DNA from: Pseudoalteromonas peptidolytica
GTDB taxonomy: Bacteria; Pseudomonadota; Gammaproteobacteria; Enterobacterales; Alteromonadaceae
Reading direction: 5' to 3'
Assembly (NCBI RefSeq): GCF_012641745.1
Contig: NZ_WEHZ01000010.1
Span: 62,001 to 126,000 of the forward strand
DNA length: 64,000 nt
The notes below the pieces were generated by a model, which saw only the letters and a program-made list of their open reading frames with translations, was not told the DNA's origin and did no database searches. A program made the position numbers and the translations under genes. Shown in pieces: positions 9,121 through 18,553 of this stretch; position 1 is the first letter of the stretch; each line of letters begins with the position of its first letter.

Positions 9121-10364
9121 TTTTCTTTTGTCACGCTGCCTTGCGTCAAAGGTGGCGTGATACCTTCAAGTAGCTCAGCTTCTTCCGCCTTAACTCTTTT
9201 AATCTCTCGCTCACTCAACACCGGCATTAAAATAGCATCTCCCGTGAGTACATCTATCAAAAAGTCATTGGTGAGTTGATTTATTACACCGCTTTCAGCA
9301 TTTAGCAACAAGCTAAAGCCAATGCCTAGCTCGGGAATAATTACCACGTCTGTTCTATACCCTTGCACCCAACCACTGTGGTAGTAAAGGCGTTTACCAT
9401 CATATTGATAGATTCTCCAACCCAGGCCATAGTATGCGGCCTCAACATGTTCACGCCATACCCGTCGACGTAACTCACGCTTAGTTAAAGTATAAGGCAT
9501 TGATTGTTTACTTAATGCCTCAGGCGATAATACGCTCGGATATAAGCCCAATTGCGCTTTCAACCACTGTGCCATATCTGTCGCACTAGCATTCACACCG
9601 GCCGCTGGTAATACTTTATAATAGTGTTGCTTCAATTTAGCAGTGTGCCAACGTTTTCTTCCCCTGACATGCGGCCACGCAAAATTATTATCCTTCGTCA
9701 TTTGCTCGACTCCAAGGCCTGCATCTCGCATATTAAGCGGAGCAAATATGAACTCCTGCATCCATGTTTGATAGCTGATCCCCGTTGTTTTCTCGATAAC
9801 ATCACCGATCAAACTAAACATGACATTCTGATACCCGTAACACTGGCCGGGCTGACACAGAGCTTCAACCTGTAATAAGCGTTCTACAATCTGTGGGTAC
9901 TCCATTCGCGATTCAATTAAATTATCGTACGCGTTTGGTACCAAGCCACTGGAGTGACTCAGAAGGTGGTAAAGTTTAAGTTGGCTATAGTCACCATCGA
10001 TAAACTGCGGAAGATATAAGCTTACTTTGTCATCGATATTAAAATGACCTTCGCTCGCCAGCTTCGCAGCTAAGCTTCCTGCAAATGTTTTGGAAACCGA
10101 GGCTAGCCGAAAGCGAGTATGTTCATCAACACGACTGCCTTTTCGGCTTTTTGTCTGGCCAAACCCCTTTACGTAACTACCATGCTCAATATGCACAACA
10201 GACAAAGCAGCACCAGGTACCGATTTTTCTTTCAGTTTACGCTCGACTTGCTTAGAATAGCTCTTTAAAAATTGTGACCATTGCTGGTTTGGAGTTTTCG
10301 CGACCGTTATTTTTGAATAACTACAGCAAAAAATACAAACTAATGTGAGAATTAGCGACTTCAT
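9117..10364 (-). CDS. Exported serine hydrolase, beta-lactamase/EstB fold
   Basis: 415 residues with a signal peptide (about 1-22, hydrophobic core LILTLVCIFCC). The catalytic SxxK is SVSK at residues 89-92 (context RLASVSKTFAG). A YxN-type tyrosine motif GYQN follows at about 180. The HSG motif YHSGWVQGYR lies near residue 330 and replaces the KTG of class C beta-lactamases, which favours an esterase or DD-peptidase-like role over resistance. Family: Pfam Beta-lactamase (PF00144). It is probably periplasmic, substrate unknown. The plus-strand lipoprotein gene is divergent from it, 98 bases away. Confidence 0.85.
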   Translation of the reverse strand: MKSLILTLVCIFCCSYSKITVAKTPNQQWSQFLKSYSKQVERKLKEKSVPGAALSVVHIEHGSYVKGFGQTKSRKGSRVDEHTRFRLASVSKTFAGSLAAKLASEGHFNIDDKVSLYLPQFIDGDYSQLKLYHLLSHSSGLVPNAYDNLIESRMEYPQIVERLLQVEALCQPGQCYGYQNVMFSLIGDVIEKTTGISYQTWMQEFIFAPLNMRDAGLGVEQMTKDNNFAWPHVRGRKRWHTAKLKQHYYKVLPAAGVNASATDMAQWLKAQLGLYPSVLSPEALSKQSMPYTLTKRELRRRVWREHVEAAYYGLGWRIYQYDGKRLYYHSGWVQGYRTDVVIIPELGIGFSLLLNAESGVINQLTNDFLIDVLTGDAILMPVLSEREIKRVKAEEAELLEGITPPLTQGSVTKEN

Positions 10365-10462
10365 AATGACTCATTTCATTAACACTCGCTCGCCATACTA
10401 ACATGATGAATTGGCGGAACTCACTAAATATAAGAAAATAACTGTTTATTTGAGGTATTTTA

Positions 10463-11266
10463 ATGCGTTTAGTGCTAGCAGCTCTATGTACAAGTCTACT
10501 TATTGGATGTGTCACCACAGCGCCATTAGCGCCGAAACTAGCGGTGCCACAGAAGCCATTACTGAAAAAGTCAGTTTACCAAATCAGCTATAGTACTGAA
10601 CTGAATTCGGCACGAATTAAGTCTGTACAACTGCCTGCACACCCACTCATTCAAGGTAACACCATTGCTATCAACGCGGCTAAAGTCAGCCTTACAGATA
10701 CCTTACGAAAACAGATTGTTAGTTTATTAGAGCAAAAAGGGTTACAGGTTGTCGCCACAAAACAGGCAGACTACACGCTCACTATTCACCAGCTAGATTT
10801 AGAGTTCGCGGCGAATAAAACATATGCACTAGATAGGCCTAGAAATCCGCACCCACACATTGCGGAGCTGGCACAAAATTCTCCGGCATTTCAATGTAGC
10901 AATATTGTCGCTTCAGTAAGTATGCGCTTATCACACCAAGCATCTTCTGATGTTGTCTGGTTTGCTAAGTCATCAGTCGATAGTGCTGGATTTCAAGGGA
11001 TCCCCTTACAATTTACCTTCACTGAAGAAGAAAAAATTGCCAATGAGCGTGAAATATTGTCATTTATTGCTGCTCAAAACACTGAAGAAGCTCGCCGTCA
11101 GCGCTCAAGTTCTCCTGTTGAGATACCAAGCTACAAAGTGACTAAAACGCTGTCTTCGCTGGAAAAAACAGCTGGTGCGTGTACGCAAACTGAAGTTTCA
11201 GCTCTAACAGCTGACATGCAGGTACATCTTGCAGAGAGTTTGATTGAAAAGCTCAACGTCAAATAA
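10463..11266 (+). CDS. Lipoprotein of unknown function
   Basis: 267 residues. The lipobox LLIGC places the lipidated cysteine at residue 16. GAGG about nine bases before the ATG is a clear ribosome site. The mature part has a region (about 55-110) that reads like a periplasmic lipoprotein fold with the pattern LRKQIVSLLEQKGLQVV...ADYTLTIHQLDLEF. This resembles proteins that bind or assemble at the outer membrane. The C-terminus is alpha-helical. Two cysteines (about 146 and 252) could form a disulfide. I do not recognise the family. It is divergent from the serine hydrolase gene, and the two may share a promoter region. Confidence 0.8.
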   Translation: MRLVLAALCTSLLIGCVTTAPLAPKLAVPQKPLLKKSVYQISYSTELNSARIKSVQLPAHPLIQGNTIAINAAKVSLTDTLRKQIVSLLEQKGLQVVATKQADYTLTIHQLDLEFAANKTYALDRPRNPHPHIAELAQNSPAFQCSNIVASVSMRLSHQASSDVVWFAKSSVDSAGFQGIPLQFTFTEEEKIANEREILSFIAAQNTEEARRQRSSSPVEIPSYKVTKTLSSLEKTAGACTQTEVSALTADMQVHLAESLIEKLNVK

Positions 11267-11601
11267 GTACAGTGTTAAACTCAATATTTAGGAAAAGCAA
11301 TTTGCCGTAGCGTTGCGACCAAAGTTTTTGCTTTTCCTAGACACTTTCCTACACCTTTCTGCTGTCTATCTAGCTTGCTATATGAGCTGAGGTTTGGATA
11401 AGGAATGTTCCAACTCATTGTTGTTGCTAAAGCACAAGTTAACTTTTCCGTGTCCAGCTTTCGCTAGGGTACCTACGTCCTGTAGGTAAGTTGAATTTAA
11501 AAAATGGAATAAATTTTAGATTACCAACCTACACTTATTTACAGACACAAGCGCTTCTGTGATTATACTCGACAGGGAAATACTAAAGTTTGGAGCAAAA
11601 G
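11267..11601. other. 335-base gap with repeat-family modules
   Basis: No gene seen. Besides the hairpin at 11289-11339, bases 11461-11490 (CTAGGGTACCTACGTCCTGT...) are the inverted version of a module inside R1 (2111-2140). TATACT at 11564-11569 is a plausible -10 for the response regulator gene downstream. Confidence 0.55.
11289..11339. other. Long imperfect hairpin after the lipoprotein gene
   Basis: TAGGAAAAGCAA (11289-11300) and TTGCTTTTCCTA (11328-11339) are a perfect 12-bp inverted repeat. The 27-base interior can pair further (TTTG with CAAA, GT.GC with GC.AC). No T-run follows on the plus strand. It could be a 3' stabiliser, a weak terminator or a small structured RNA. Confidence 0.5.
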
Positions 11602-12309
11602 ATGGAGCAATACGGTACTATTTTACTGGTTGAAGATGATATCTCACTGGCACAGTGGGTAGCGGAATACCTCGATAATCAAGGCTATAAAACTCATTGC
11701 TGTTATCGTGGTGATGAAGTCATTGAGCGCGTTAAGTCTTTAGACCCCGATCTTGTACTGCTCGATCTGATGTTACCTGGTAAAGACGGCATTAGCGTTT
11801 GTCGAGATTTACGTCAATTTTATAATAAACCCGTAATTATGCTTACCGCCAAAGATGAAGAAATGGACGAAGTCATCGGTTTAGAAGTCGGTGCTAGCGA
11901 CTATGTAATTAAGCCTGTTCGCCCTCGTGCTCTTCTTGCTCGGATAAAAGCTAACGTAAGAGCAGCACAAGAAAAGCCCCTTGACCATCAAGCAGCAAAG
12001 CATGAGTTAGTCGTAGGTCAACTAACGATAGATACGCAAGCTCGCAAGGTATCTGTCGGCGCTCAAGAGATTATCGTTTCGAGCGCAGAGTATTTATTGC
12101 TACAATTTTTAGCAAGCCATGCTGGGGAAGTCGTATCTCGTGACGCTGTATTTAAAGCGACAAAAGGGCGTGAATATGATGGCCTTGACAGAAGTGTTGA
12201 TGTATTGATTTCTGCATTGCGCAAAAAGTTTAATGATGACCCTCAAAACCCTGAAAAAATCAAAACCGTGTGGGGAAAAGGCTACTTGCTTGTCCCCTCA
12301 GCTTGGTAA
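11602..12309 (+). CDS. OmpR-family response regulator, RstA-like
   Basis: 236 residues. The receiver has the acidic pair in LLVEDD, the phospho-acceptor Asp in LVLLDLMLPGKDG, a T in MLTAKDEE, and Lys in YVIKPVRP. The winged-helix output domain ends with DVLISALRKK...IKTVWGKGYLL. The LMLPGKDGISVCRDLR stretch resembles RstA. A frame extension to a TTG at 11590 exists. ATG 11602 is chosen because GGAG (11592-11595) then sits at normal spacing. It is followed after 21 bases by its sensor kinase. Confidence 0.93.
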   Translation: MEQYGTILLVEDDISLAQWVAEYLDNQGYKTHCCYRGDEVIERVKSLDPDLVLLDLMLPGKDGISVCRDLRQFYNKPVIMLTAKDEEMDEVIGLEVGASDYVIKPVRPRALLARIKANVRAAQEKPLDHQAAKHELVVGQLTIDTQARKVSVGAQEIIVSSAEYLLLQFLASHAGEVVSRDAVFKATKGREYDGLDRSVDVLISALRKKFNDDPQNPEKIKTVWGKGYLLVPSAW

Positions 12310-12330
12310 CGTCTAAAGCATACCGTTATT

Positions 12331-13617
12331 GTGAAAAAACTTTATATTTACCTGCTTGCCGGAGCGCTGGTTTCTATTTTTGCCCTCGGCTGGGTTATAG
12401 ATACCTATAATCAACAAACTGCCCCAATTGAAAATAGCTTTGAATGGCAAAGTAAATTAATGTCAGGTTTAGCGATACAAGTCGCTGAAAAGAAACCAGA
12501 TGCTCGCCTTGCGGCTACAACAGTTATTGCCGAACAATTTGGTCTTCATATTACCTACAAGGATGGTGACACCCTCGCCATGCCCACTGAGCTAAAGCAG
12601 CAAATGCTATTACCTGAAGGGCTGGTAATTGAAAACGAAAATGTCTATCTACTCAAAACAACGCCCGACATGGCACCAGATTATATAGAGCTGGAGTGGC
12701 GTCCTGAAGTCGAACAAGCGGATTATGACGTTTTACTGACATTATTTTTCTATGGCGGCATTTGTGCAATTTTGTGGTTCATCTTATCACCGTTAGTTAA
12801 GCGTTTAATTGTGCTCAATACCGCAGCAAAGCATTTTGCCAGCGGCAACCTGAGTGCACGTATTACTCCAAATCACTTCACTTACATACGAGATTTAGAA
12901 AACACATTTAATCGCATGGCCAGTCAAATAGAAAAGTTAATGGCCGAAAATAAACTCATGGCTTCAAGTTTATCTCATGACATAAGAACACCAGTTGCAT
13001 GTTTGAGGTTTGGGCTAGATGCGGCCCTAGATGAAGACGACATCAGCGCAATACATGATTATTTGGAAAGGATGGAGAAAGATTTAGACCAAATGGAAGA
13101 CATGCTGTCTAGCTATCTTTCCTTTGCTACGCTTGAGCAGAAGTCACATTTGCTAAAACATGAAAGTACTAGCCTATCTCGCTACGGTAATGACCTTATG
13201 GAGCAAATGCAGCCCAAACTGCAAAAAAACCAACTATCAGGTCGCGTTGAGGTGCCTGACACGTTATCAATCACAGGCGATCTCCATTGGCTCGCCCGCG
13301 CTATCAGTAACTTGATTAGTAACGCCTGTGACTTTGCTACCAGTACAGTATTACTCAGTGCCTATCGTTCTGAGCATTGGTTAACGATTACTGTTGAAGA
13401 TGATGGCCCTGGGATCGCAAGACAAAACTGGGACAAAGTTTTCAGTCCGTTTTTCCAGGAACAAACTCATCGTAATAGAGCTGGAAAAAGCTATGGTTTA
13501 GGCCTTGCTATCGTAGCCAAGGTCATGGATTGGCACCATGGAAAAGCTACAGTGAGTCAATCAGAGCGGTTAGGAGGGGCAAAATTTGTTCTTTCACTCC
13601 CCTGTAAAGAAAAATAA
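12331..13617 (+). CDS. Sensor histidine kinase, RstB-like
   Basis: 428 residues from a GTG start. Membrane segment 1 spans about 4-23. A periplasmic sensor region of about 110 residues follows, then segment 2 (about 136-152, LFFYGGICAILWFIL). The HAMP domain contains HFASGNLSARITPN and NTFNRMASQIEKL. The HisKA phospho-site is SSLSHDIRTPVACLRF. The HATPase boxes are N (NLISNACDFA), G1 (VEDDGPGI) and G2 (GKSYGLGLAIV). Overall length and layout match RstB. It phosphorylates the preceding regulator. The signal is unknown; Escherichia coli RstAB is under PhoP control, which the sequence does not show here. Confidence 0.92.
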   Translation: MKKLYIYLLAGALVSIFALGWVIDTYNQQTAPIENSFEWQSKLMSGLAIQVAEKKPDARLAATTVIAEQFGLHITYKDGDTLAMPTELKQQMLLPEGLVIENENVYLLKTTPDMAPDYIELEWRPEVEQADYDVLLTLFFYGGICAILWFILSPLVKRLIVLNTAAKHFASGNLSARITPNHFTYIRDLENTFNRMASQIEKLMAENKLMASSLSHDIRTPVACLRFGLDAALDEDDISAIHDYLERMEKDLDQMEDMLSSYLSFATLEQKSHLLKHESTSLSRYGNDLMEQMQPKLQKNQLSGRVEVPDTLSITGDLHWLARAISNLISNACDFATSTVLLSAYRSEHWLTITVEDDGPGIARQNWDKVFSPFFQEQTHRNRAGKSYGLGLAIVAKVMDWHHGKATVSQSERLGGAKFVLSLPCKEK

Positions 13618-13839
13618 TTAATGTAAATAAGTCGCTACACTGTGACATACCCATTGTAGAATTAATTGTGAAAACATTAAGTTATAAGTGCTTAAACGTG
13701 CTTTTGGTGCAACATACGAGTTACGACTAAAAATCCGCCTCAACCTTGCGCCAAATCAAGGTAATTTACTCTTTTTATTTCTTTTTAATTACAGTAGATT
13801 GTCATCGCCGTTAGCAATTTTTAGAGAAGTATAATAATT

Positions 13840-15186
13840 ATGAGCAATATCCGAGGAGAGTTCAGCTCTCGCTTTGGTTTTATTATGGCTGCCGCAGGTT
13901 CTGCGGTTGGCTTGGGAAACATTTGGGGGTTCCCGACACAAACCGCATCAAATGGTGGTGCAGCATTTGTTCTCGTTTATCTAGTTTTGGCGTTCTGTCT
14001 CGCATATCCAGCGTTAATGGCAGAGTTAGTTATTGGCCGTCATGGTCAAGCGAACGCAGTTTCTTCGCTGCGCAAGCTCACCAATACAGCCTGGCAGAGT
14101 AAGCTTGCCTTTGTGGTGGGCTTTGGTGGGATTATTTGTGCGGGTCTGATCCTGAGCTTTTATGCCATTGTAGCTGGCTGGATGTTTAGTGCGACGCTAG
14201 AGCCAATTGCAGAAATCACCGGCGCAGTGCAGGCACAGCCATGGCTCGAAGACGCTTCAATGTCACGCAATATTGTCTTTACGGCGGCCTTTATTGCGCT
14301 TACAGTGCTTATCATCAGTAAGGGAGTTGAGAATGGCATCGAAAAATGGTCAAAACGACTCATGCCAGCACTTATCGGCATTCTGTTTTCATTGATAGCG
14401 TACGTATTAACACAAAATGGGGCTGTTGAAGGGTTAAAGGTTTACTTAGTGCCTGATTTTTCATCTGTGCTCAATCCGCAGTTATTAGTCGATGCACTGG
14501 GGCAAGCATTTTTCTCACTATCACTTGGTACGAGTGTAATGATTATCTATGGCTCCTATATTAGTAAGAAAGAGAACTTAGTATCACTCGGTGCCATGGT
14601 TACACTTATCGATGTGTTTATCGCATTTGTCGCAGGTCTATTGATTATTCCAGCGATGTACGTTGCACAGGCTCAAGGCGTTGAGATTTTTGCAGCTGAT
14701 GGTGCTCTGCTCAACGAAGACACCTTAGTCTTCCAAGTACTTCCAGCGTTGTTCGATAGTATGGGTAGCATTGGTCTGTTGGTAAGCTTTGCATTTTTTG
14801 CGTTAATGAGCATTGCAGCGCTAACTTCTTCAATCTCAATGTTAGAAGCACCGGTTTCTTATGCTGTTGAACGTTTTGCTTTAGGCAGAGTTCAAGCAAC
14901 TTGGATTATTGGAGCGCTGGTAACCGCTGTCAGCTTGACTATTTTGGTCAATATTGAAACGTTATTTGGCTTCACGGTTAGCCTGACAACCAAATTTGGT
15001 CAACCGTTATTAGGTATGCTTTGCTGTGTATTTGTCGGCTGGATTTGGCACCGTGCAAAATTGCTCAAAGAAATTGAATCAGGCTGCCCCGAAGTCGCAA
15101 ATGGCCTGTTTTGGAAAATTTGGCCTTGGTATATTCGCTTTGTCTGCCCAGTTGCGATTGCTGCAGTATTCTTAAACTCATTGTAA
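13840..15186 (+). CDS. Sodium-dependent transporter, NSS family
   Basis: 448 residues with about 11 membrane helices, the usual bacterial NSS count. The first helix carries the family signature RFGFIMAAAGSAVGLGNIWGFP, unwound at GSAVGLGN where sodium and substrate bind. Later GQAFFSLSLGTSVMIIYGSY contains the second sodium site region, and SSISMLEAPVSY is the TM8 serine-rich motif. It probably imports an amino acid by sodium symport. LeuT and MhsT are studied relatives, but the substrate cannot be told here. It is a single gene with its own promoter region, followed by a hairpin. Confidence 0.93.
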   Translation: MSNIRGEFSSRFGFIMAAAGSAVGLGNIWGFPTQTASNGGAAFVLVYLVLAFCLAYPALMAELVIGRHGQANAVSSLRKLTNTAWQSKLAFVVGFGGIICAGLILSFYAIVAGWMFSATLEPIAEITGAVQAQPWLEDASMSRNIVFTAAFIALTVLIISKGVENGIEKWSKRLMPALIGILFSLIAYVLTQNGAVEGLKVYLVPDFSSVLNPQLLVDALGQAFFSLSLGTSVMIIYGSYISKKENLVSLGAMVTLIDVFIAFVAGLLIIPAMYVAQAQGVEIFAADGALLNEDTLVFQVLPALFDSMGSIGLLVSFAFFALMSIAALTSSISMLEAPVSYAVERFALGRVQATWIIGALVTAVSLTILVNIETLFGFTVSLTTKFGQPLLGMLCCVFVGWIWHRAKLLKEIESGCPEVANGLFWKIWPWYIRFVCPVAIAAVFLNSL

Positions 15187-15205
15187 ACACAATTTATACC
15201 AAGCT

Positions 15206-15233
15206 TTTCAAAAAGGGGCAGAACTTCTGCCCC
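15206..15233 (-). terminator. Terminator for the ElaA-like gene (possibly bidirectional)
   Basis: GGGGCAG (15215-15221) and CTGCCCC (15227-15233) form a GC-rich stem with a 5-base loop. On the minus strand TTTTTGAAAAG follows. It lies between two convergent genes and can also fold in the plus transcript, which lacks a T-run there. Confidence 0.7.
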
Positions 15234-15255
15234 CGCTATAATGATCTATGTTGTT

Positions 15256-15415
15256 ATACCAATTTTCTTAATTAAGTGGTCTATTTGAGGCGAGAAAATC
15301 GTGTCGATACCTAGGCGAAATTTTGCTATTTAGTTGTTCTAAATAAAAAATTTTTAACGCAGTTAGCGTCAGATTTACTCCTTCAAATTGAGCAAGTATT
15401 AAGTCAAATTGGTAT
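15256..15415 (+). repeat. Copy of ATACCAATT repeat (R3)
   Basis: 160 bp from ATACCAATTTTCTTAATTAA to AAATTGGTAT. It contains GGCGAGAAAATCGTGTCG, the hairpin TATTTAG-ttgtt-CTAAATA and the right arm GCGTCAGATTTACTCCTTC. The middle module of R1 is absent. Its last base is the first of the TTA that forms the stop codon of the ElaA-like gene on the minus strand. Confidence 0.78.
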
Positions 15416-15873
15416 TAGCTATGCTTACCCTGTGTGTACACCATATCCTGATGTGGGATCCCATCTTCCAGGTATTCTGATCCTTGTTTCACAAAACCTA
15501 TTCCCGAATAAAATTTATCAAGATAACATTGCGCCGAGATAACTAAGCGTTGATGCGGTATTGATTGCTCACAGCTGGCGATGGCTTTTTCCATCAATGT
15601 ATGGGCGACGCCCTTACCACGCATCTCTGCAGAAACAATGACACGACCAATTGAAGCCACCGAATCTGACTGTCGATAACAACGTGCGTAAGCCAATATT
15701 TTCGTGTCACTTTGCAAAAATAGATGCTGTGTTTCTGGTGCTCTATCTACATCATCAATCTCAGGGTAAGGGCATGCCTGCTCGACAACAAACACATCCA
15801 CCCTTAATTTTAAAATCTCAAATAGCTCATCTTTCGTGAGCGTATCATAACTTTCTACCCGCCAATCCATCAC
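15415..15873 (-). CDS. GNAT-family N-acetyltransferase, ElaA-like
   Basis: 152 residues. The N-terminal pattern W..ESYDTLTKDELFEILKLR.DVFVVEQ.CPYPEIDD is typical of ElaA. The acetyl-CoA loop is RVIVSAEMRGKGVAHTLM (R-x-x-G-x-A type) at about 90-107. Such enzymes transfer an acetyl group to an amine; the ElaA substrate is unknown. The stop codon abuts repeat R3, so the native 3' end may have been altered by it. The gene stands alone. Confidence 0.9.
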   Translation of the reverse strand: MMDWRVESYDTLTKDELFEILKLRVDVFVVEQACPYPEIDDVDRAPETQHLFLQSDTKILAYARCYRQSDSVASIGRVIVSAEMRGKGVAHTLMEKAIASCEQSIPHQRLVISAQCYLDKFYSGIGFVKQGSEYLEDGIPHQDMVYTQGKHS

Positions 15874-16012
15874 TGCCTCAATAAGTTGTTATAGCCATTT
15901 GAGCTTGATGTACGTCAATCTAGGAAGTGGTTCTAGCTTCACGGCTTTAGTTGCTGCATGCTCAAAGCCATGAGATTGACTGACCAGCTAGGACAAATGG
16001 TATGGTTTAAAA

Positions 16013-16038
16013 TAAAAACGCCCAAGCATCGTTGGGCG
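16013..16038 (-). terminator. Terminator of the Spo0M-like gene
   Basis: CGCCCAA (16019-16025) and TTGGGCG (16032-16038) form the stem. On the minus strand TTTTTATTTT follows. It is located about 60 bases after the stop codon. Confidence 0.8.
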
Positions 16039-16095
16039 CAAAAATATACTTGTGTCAATATGGGTTAATACCCTCTTGGTTTGCCGAGTTGCCCC

Positions 16096-16839
16096 TTATG
16101 AAAACAAACGTTCGAGCTGATCGCAAAGCTGAGAAATATTGACATGATCGTGCTCAATCGTTAGATCGACGTACCCATCTCCCCTAAACGCTCTGTCAAG
16201 CTCAATCAAAACATGGGTTTTATGTGCCTCTGGCACAAAAGAAAGTTCAACTTCTTGTAAACCAAACAGAGAACGTGATTGTGGCCTATATTCCAGTTCT
16301 TGATAGCAACCAGAGACAGACTGAAACTCTGATGCTCGCAAGTAGCCTTTTTCCACATCAGCCTTAACCAAGTTAAAGCCCAAACGTTCCATCGCTGTCA
16401 TACATGCTTTAACAGCTTCGTTAGGATAAATATGCAGTGCATCTTTATCTGTAGGGTCAAGAGCTAAATCAATGTCCAATCCAGTTTCGACCCAAACATG
16501 GCAGCGATTAAATCCAGCATTAATCTCTGTGATTGGGGTTTCTGAATGAAGCCTTGCCTCAAACGGGATCACCTTTTGCTCCCCAGGCTCTATTGTAAAG
16601 CTCCCGCCTACTCGCCATCGGTCAATAACATGGTTGGTAAAGTACTCACCGTCTTCACCTTCAACTTTTACTCTCGTTAATAGCGCAAGCTCAAGGCCAG
16701 TTACCTCTTGGCTAACATCACCACCCTTTACTACAATTTGCGCTTGAAACTTCTGTCCCGGGTGCAAATGCTCTGTTTCCAACACAGTATCAACTTTTGC
16801 CGCACCGATACCGACAGATGCTAGGATCTTCTTAAACAT
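16096..16839 (-). CDS. Spo0M-like sporulation-control family protein
   Basis: 247 residues from ATG 16839, which has AGGAGA at good spacing. A 14-residue upstream extension is rejected. The start MFKKILASVGIGAAKVDTVL matches the Spo0M/AmaB family (PF07070) start. This is an arrestin-like beta-sandwich: PGQKFQAQIVVKGGDVSQEV, then VIPFEARLHSETPIT, and a C-terminal half with RSLFGLQEVELSF. The family is cytosolic and wide-spread in non-sporulating bacteria, where its role is not settled. It is divergent from the CPA2 antiporter gene. Confidence 0.85.
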   Translation of the reverse strand: MFKKILASVGIGAAKVDTVLETEHLHPGQKFQAQIVVKGGDVSQEVTGLELALLTRVKVEGEDGEYFTNHVIDRWRVGGSFTIEPGEQKVIPFEARLHSETPITEINAGFNRCHVWVETGLDIDLALDPTDKDALHIYPNEAVKACMTAMERLGFNLVKADVEKGYLRASEFQSVSGCYQELEYRPQSRSLFGLQEVELSFVPEAHKTHVLIELDRAFRGDGYVDLTIEHDHVNISQLCDQLERLFS

Positions 16840-16970
16840 TACGTCTCCTGTCCGGTATGTCCTTACCAGCATCATAACCATATTTTTTCACACTTGTCAG
16901 CGAAAATTTATAATTTATATATCAGGATGTTTTGATACACTGCTGTTATCTTGGATTAAAATATTAAGTT

Positions 16971-18542
16971 ATGGAACTGCTCTATTTTGCTGTCGCGTTT
17001 GCATGTGGGTTTTCAGTTTACCAGTTGAAACTTCCCCCTCTCATTGGTTTTTTAATGGCTGGCTTTGTCTTAAACTTGCTCGGTCACAAAACCACAGATC
17101 TACTCACCCAACTCGCTGATCTTGGCGTCACACTGTTATTATTTAGTATCGGTTTGAAATTACGTGTTGGAAACCTAATCAAACCACAAGTTTGGGCACC
17201 AGCTAGCATGCACATCATCACGAGCAGCGCATTCTTTGCAAGCCTTTTACTGATGTTAGGTGCGATGAGCTTACCACTGTTTACTGAACTTGACTGGCAA
17301 AGTGCATTGCTTGTGGGTTTCGCCTTTAGCTTCTCTAGCACGGTGTTTGCGGTAAAGGTCCTCGAGGAACGAGGAGAAATGGCAAGCCTACATGGTAAAA
17401 TATCGATTGGTATTTTGGTTATGCAAGATATTTTTGCTGTTATTTTTCTTGCGGTTAGCACCGGGAAGGCACCAAATATCTGGGCGTTAGCATTATTGAT
17501 CACACTACCTTTGGTTCGCCCCGTGATGTTTTGGATATTGAGTCGCTCGAAACACGGTGAGTTACTCCCTCTATTTGGCTTCTTTTTTGCCTTAGTGGCA
17601 GGTTATCATGCCTTTGAGTTTGCAGGTCTAAAAGGTGACTTAGGCGCACTAATAATGGGCATGATTTTCGCACCTCATAAAAAGGCGGGTGAACTTTCTA
17701 AGGCGCTGCTCAATGTGAAGGACATTTTACTCGTCGGGTTTTTCTTAAATATTGGCTTGAATGCCACTATCACATTAGATGCGTTACTTATCGCTATGTT
17801 ACTTGTGCTGGTATTGCCAATAAAAGTGTCTCTATATTACCTATTCACCAATATGTTTAAGCTACGTGCTCGTACCTCCTTGTTAAGCGCTTTTACCTTA
17901 ACCAATTATAGTGAGTTTGGCCTTATTGTTTGCGCTGTAGCTTCAGCATCTGGCGCTGTTGCTGCTGATTGGTTAGCCGTTGTTGCTATCGCCGTATCTA
18001 TCACCTTTGTCGTTGCATCCCCTTTGAACAAACGCTCAAATGAGATATATGTCAAGCTGGAGCCTTGGCTATTAAAATTTGAAAGCCAGGATCGCTTAGA
18101 AGAAGAGCTTCCTGTTAATCTTACCGATACTAAGATTGTTATCTTTGGCATGGGCAGAATTGGTACTGGTGCCTATGAAACCATTCAAGCAAGCTTTCCC
18201 AATACCGTCGCAGGCGTAGATATAAAACCTGAAGTAGTAGACAAGCACGTATCTCGAGGTCGTAGAGTATTAACTGCCGATGCCACAGATCCTGATTTTT
18301 GGCAGCGGGTAAATCACTCTGAAGTAGAAATGGTCATGCTGGCGATGCCTAAACATATGCAGAACATTTACGCCTTAGAGCAGCTGAAAGCATCAGGATA
18401 CGATGGACAAGTTACCGCTATTGCTAATTATCCAGATCAGCAAAGAGAGTTAGAGGAAATGGGAGTAAATTCTACCTATAACTTCTACCTAGAAGCTGGT
18501 AGTGGTTTTGCAGAGCATGTGAAAGAAAAATTGTTCACTTAA
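16971..18542 (+). CDS. CPA2-family cation:proton antiporter with TrkA-N domain
   Basis: 523 residues. About 12 membrane helices (residues 1-370) carry the Na+/H+ exchanger fold with LLLFSIGLKL, the FAFSFSSTVFAVKVLEE motif, and FFLNIGLN. After a short linker, a cytosolic TrkA-N/RCK domain begins at about 385 with IVIFGMGRIGTGAYE, a Rossmann nucleotide site. It is related to KefB/KefC and YbaL but shorter than KefC. It may be a potassium or sodium exporter gated by nucleotide or thiol ligands; the ion is not decided by sequence. There is no KefF/KefG partner nearby. Confidence 0.9.
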   Translation: MELLYFAVAFACGFSVYQLKLPPLIGFLMAGFVLNLLGHKTTDLLTQLADLGVTLLLFSIGLKLRVGNLIKPQVWAPASMHIITSSAFFASLLLMLGAMSLPLFTELDWQSALLVGFAFSFSSTVFAVKVLEERGEMASLHGKISIGILVMQDIFAVIFLAVSTGKAPNIWALALLITLPLVRPVMFWILSRSKHGELLPLFGFFFALVAGYHAFEFAGLKGDLGALIMGMIFAPHKKAGELSKALLNVKDILLVGFFLNIGLNATITLDALLIAMLLVLVLPIKVSLYYLFTNMFKLRARTSLLSAFTLTNYSEFGLIVCAVASASGAVAADWLAVVAIAVSITFVVASPLNKRSNEIYVKLEPWLLKFESQDRLEEELPVNLTDTKIVIFGMGRIGTGAYETIQASFPNTVAGVDIKPEVVDKHVSRGRRVLTADATDPDFWQRVNHSEVEMVMLAMPKHMQNIYALEQLKASGYDGQVTAIANYPDQQRELEEMGVNSTYNFYLEAGSGFAEHVKEKLFT

Positions 18543-18553
18543 ATTCGGTAATC

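Noticed and set aside
9117..10364. Beta-lactamase resistance gene
   Set aside because: The fold is shared, but the HSG motif and lack of KTG point to an esterase or peptidase-like enzyme; resistance is not supported.
17084..17503. 139-aa minus-strand ORF
   Set aside because: Antisense shadow of the CPA2 antiporter membrane helices.
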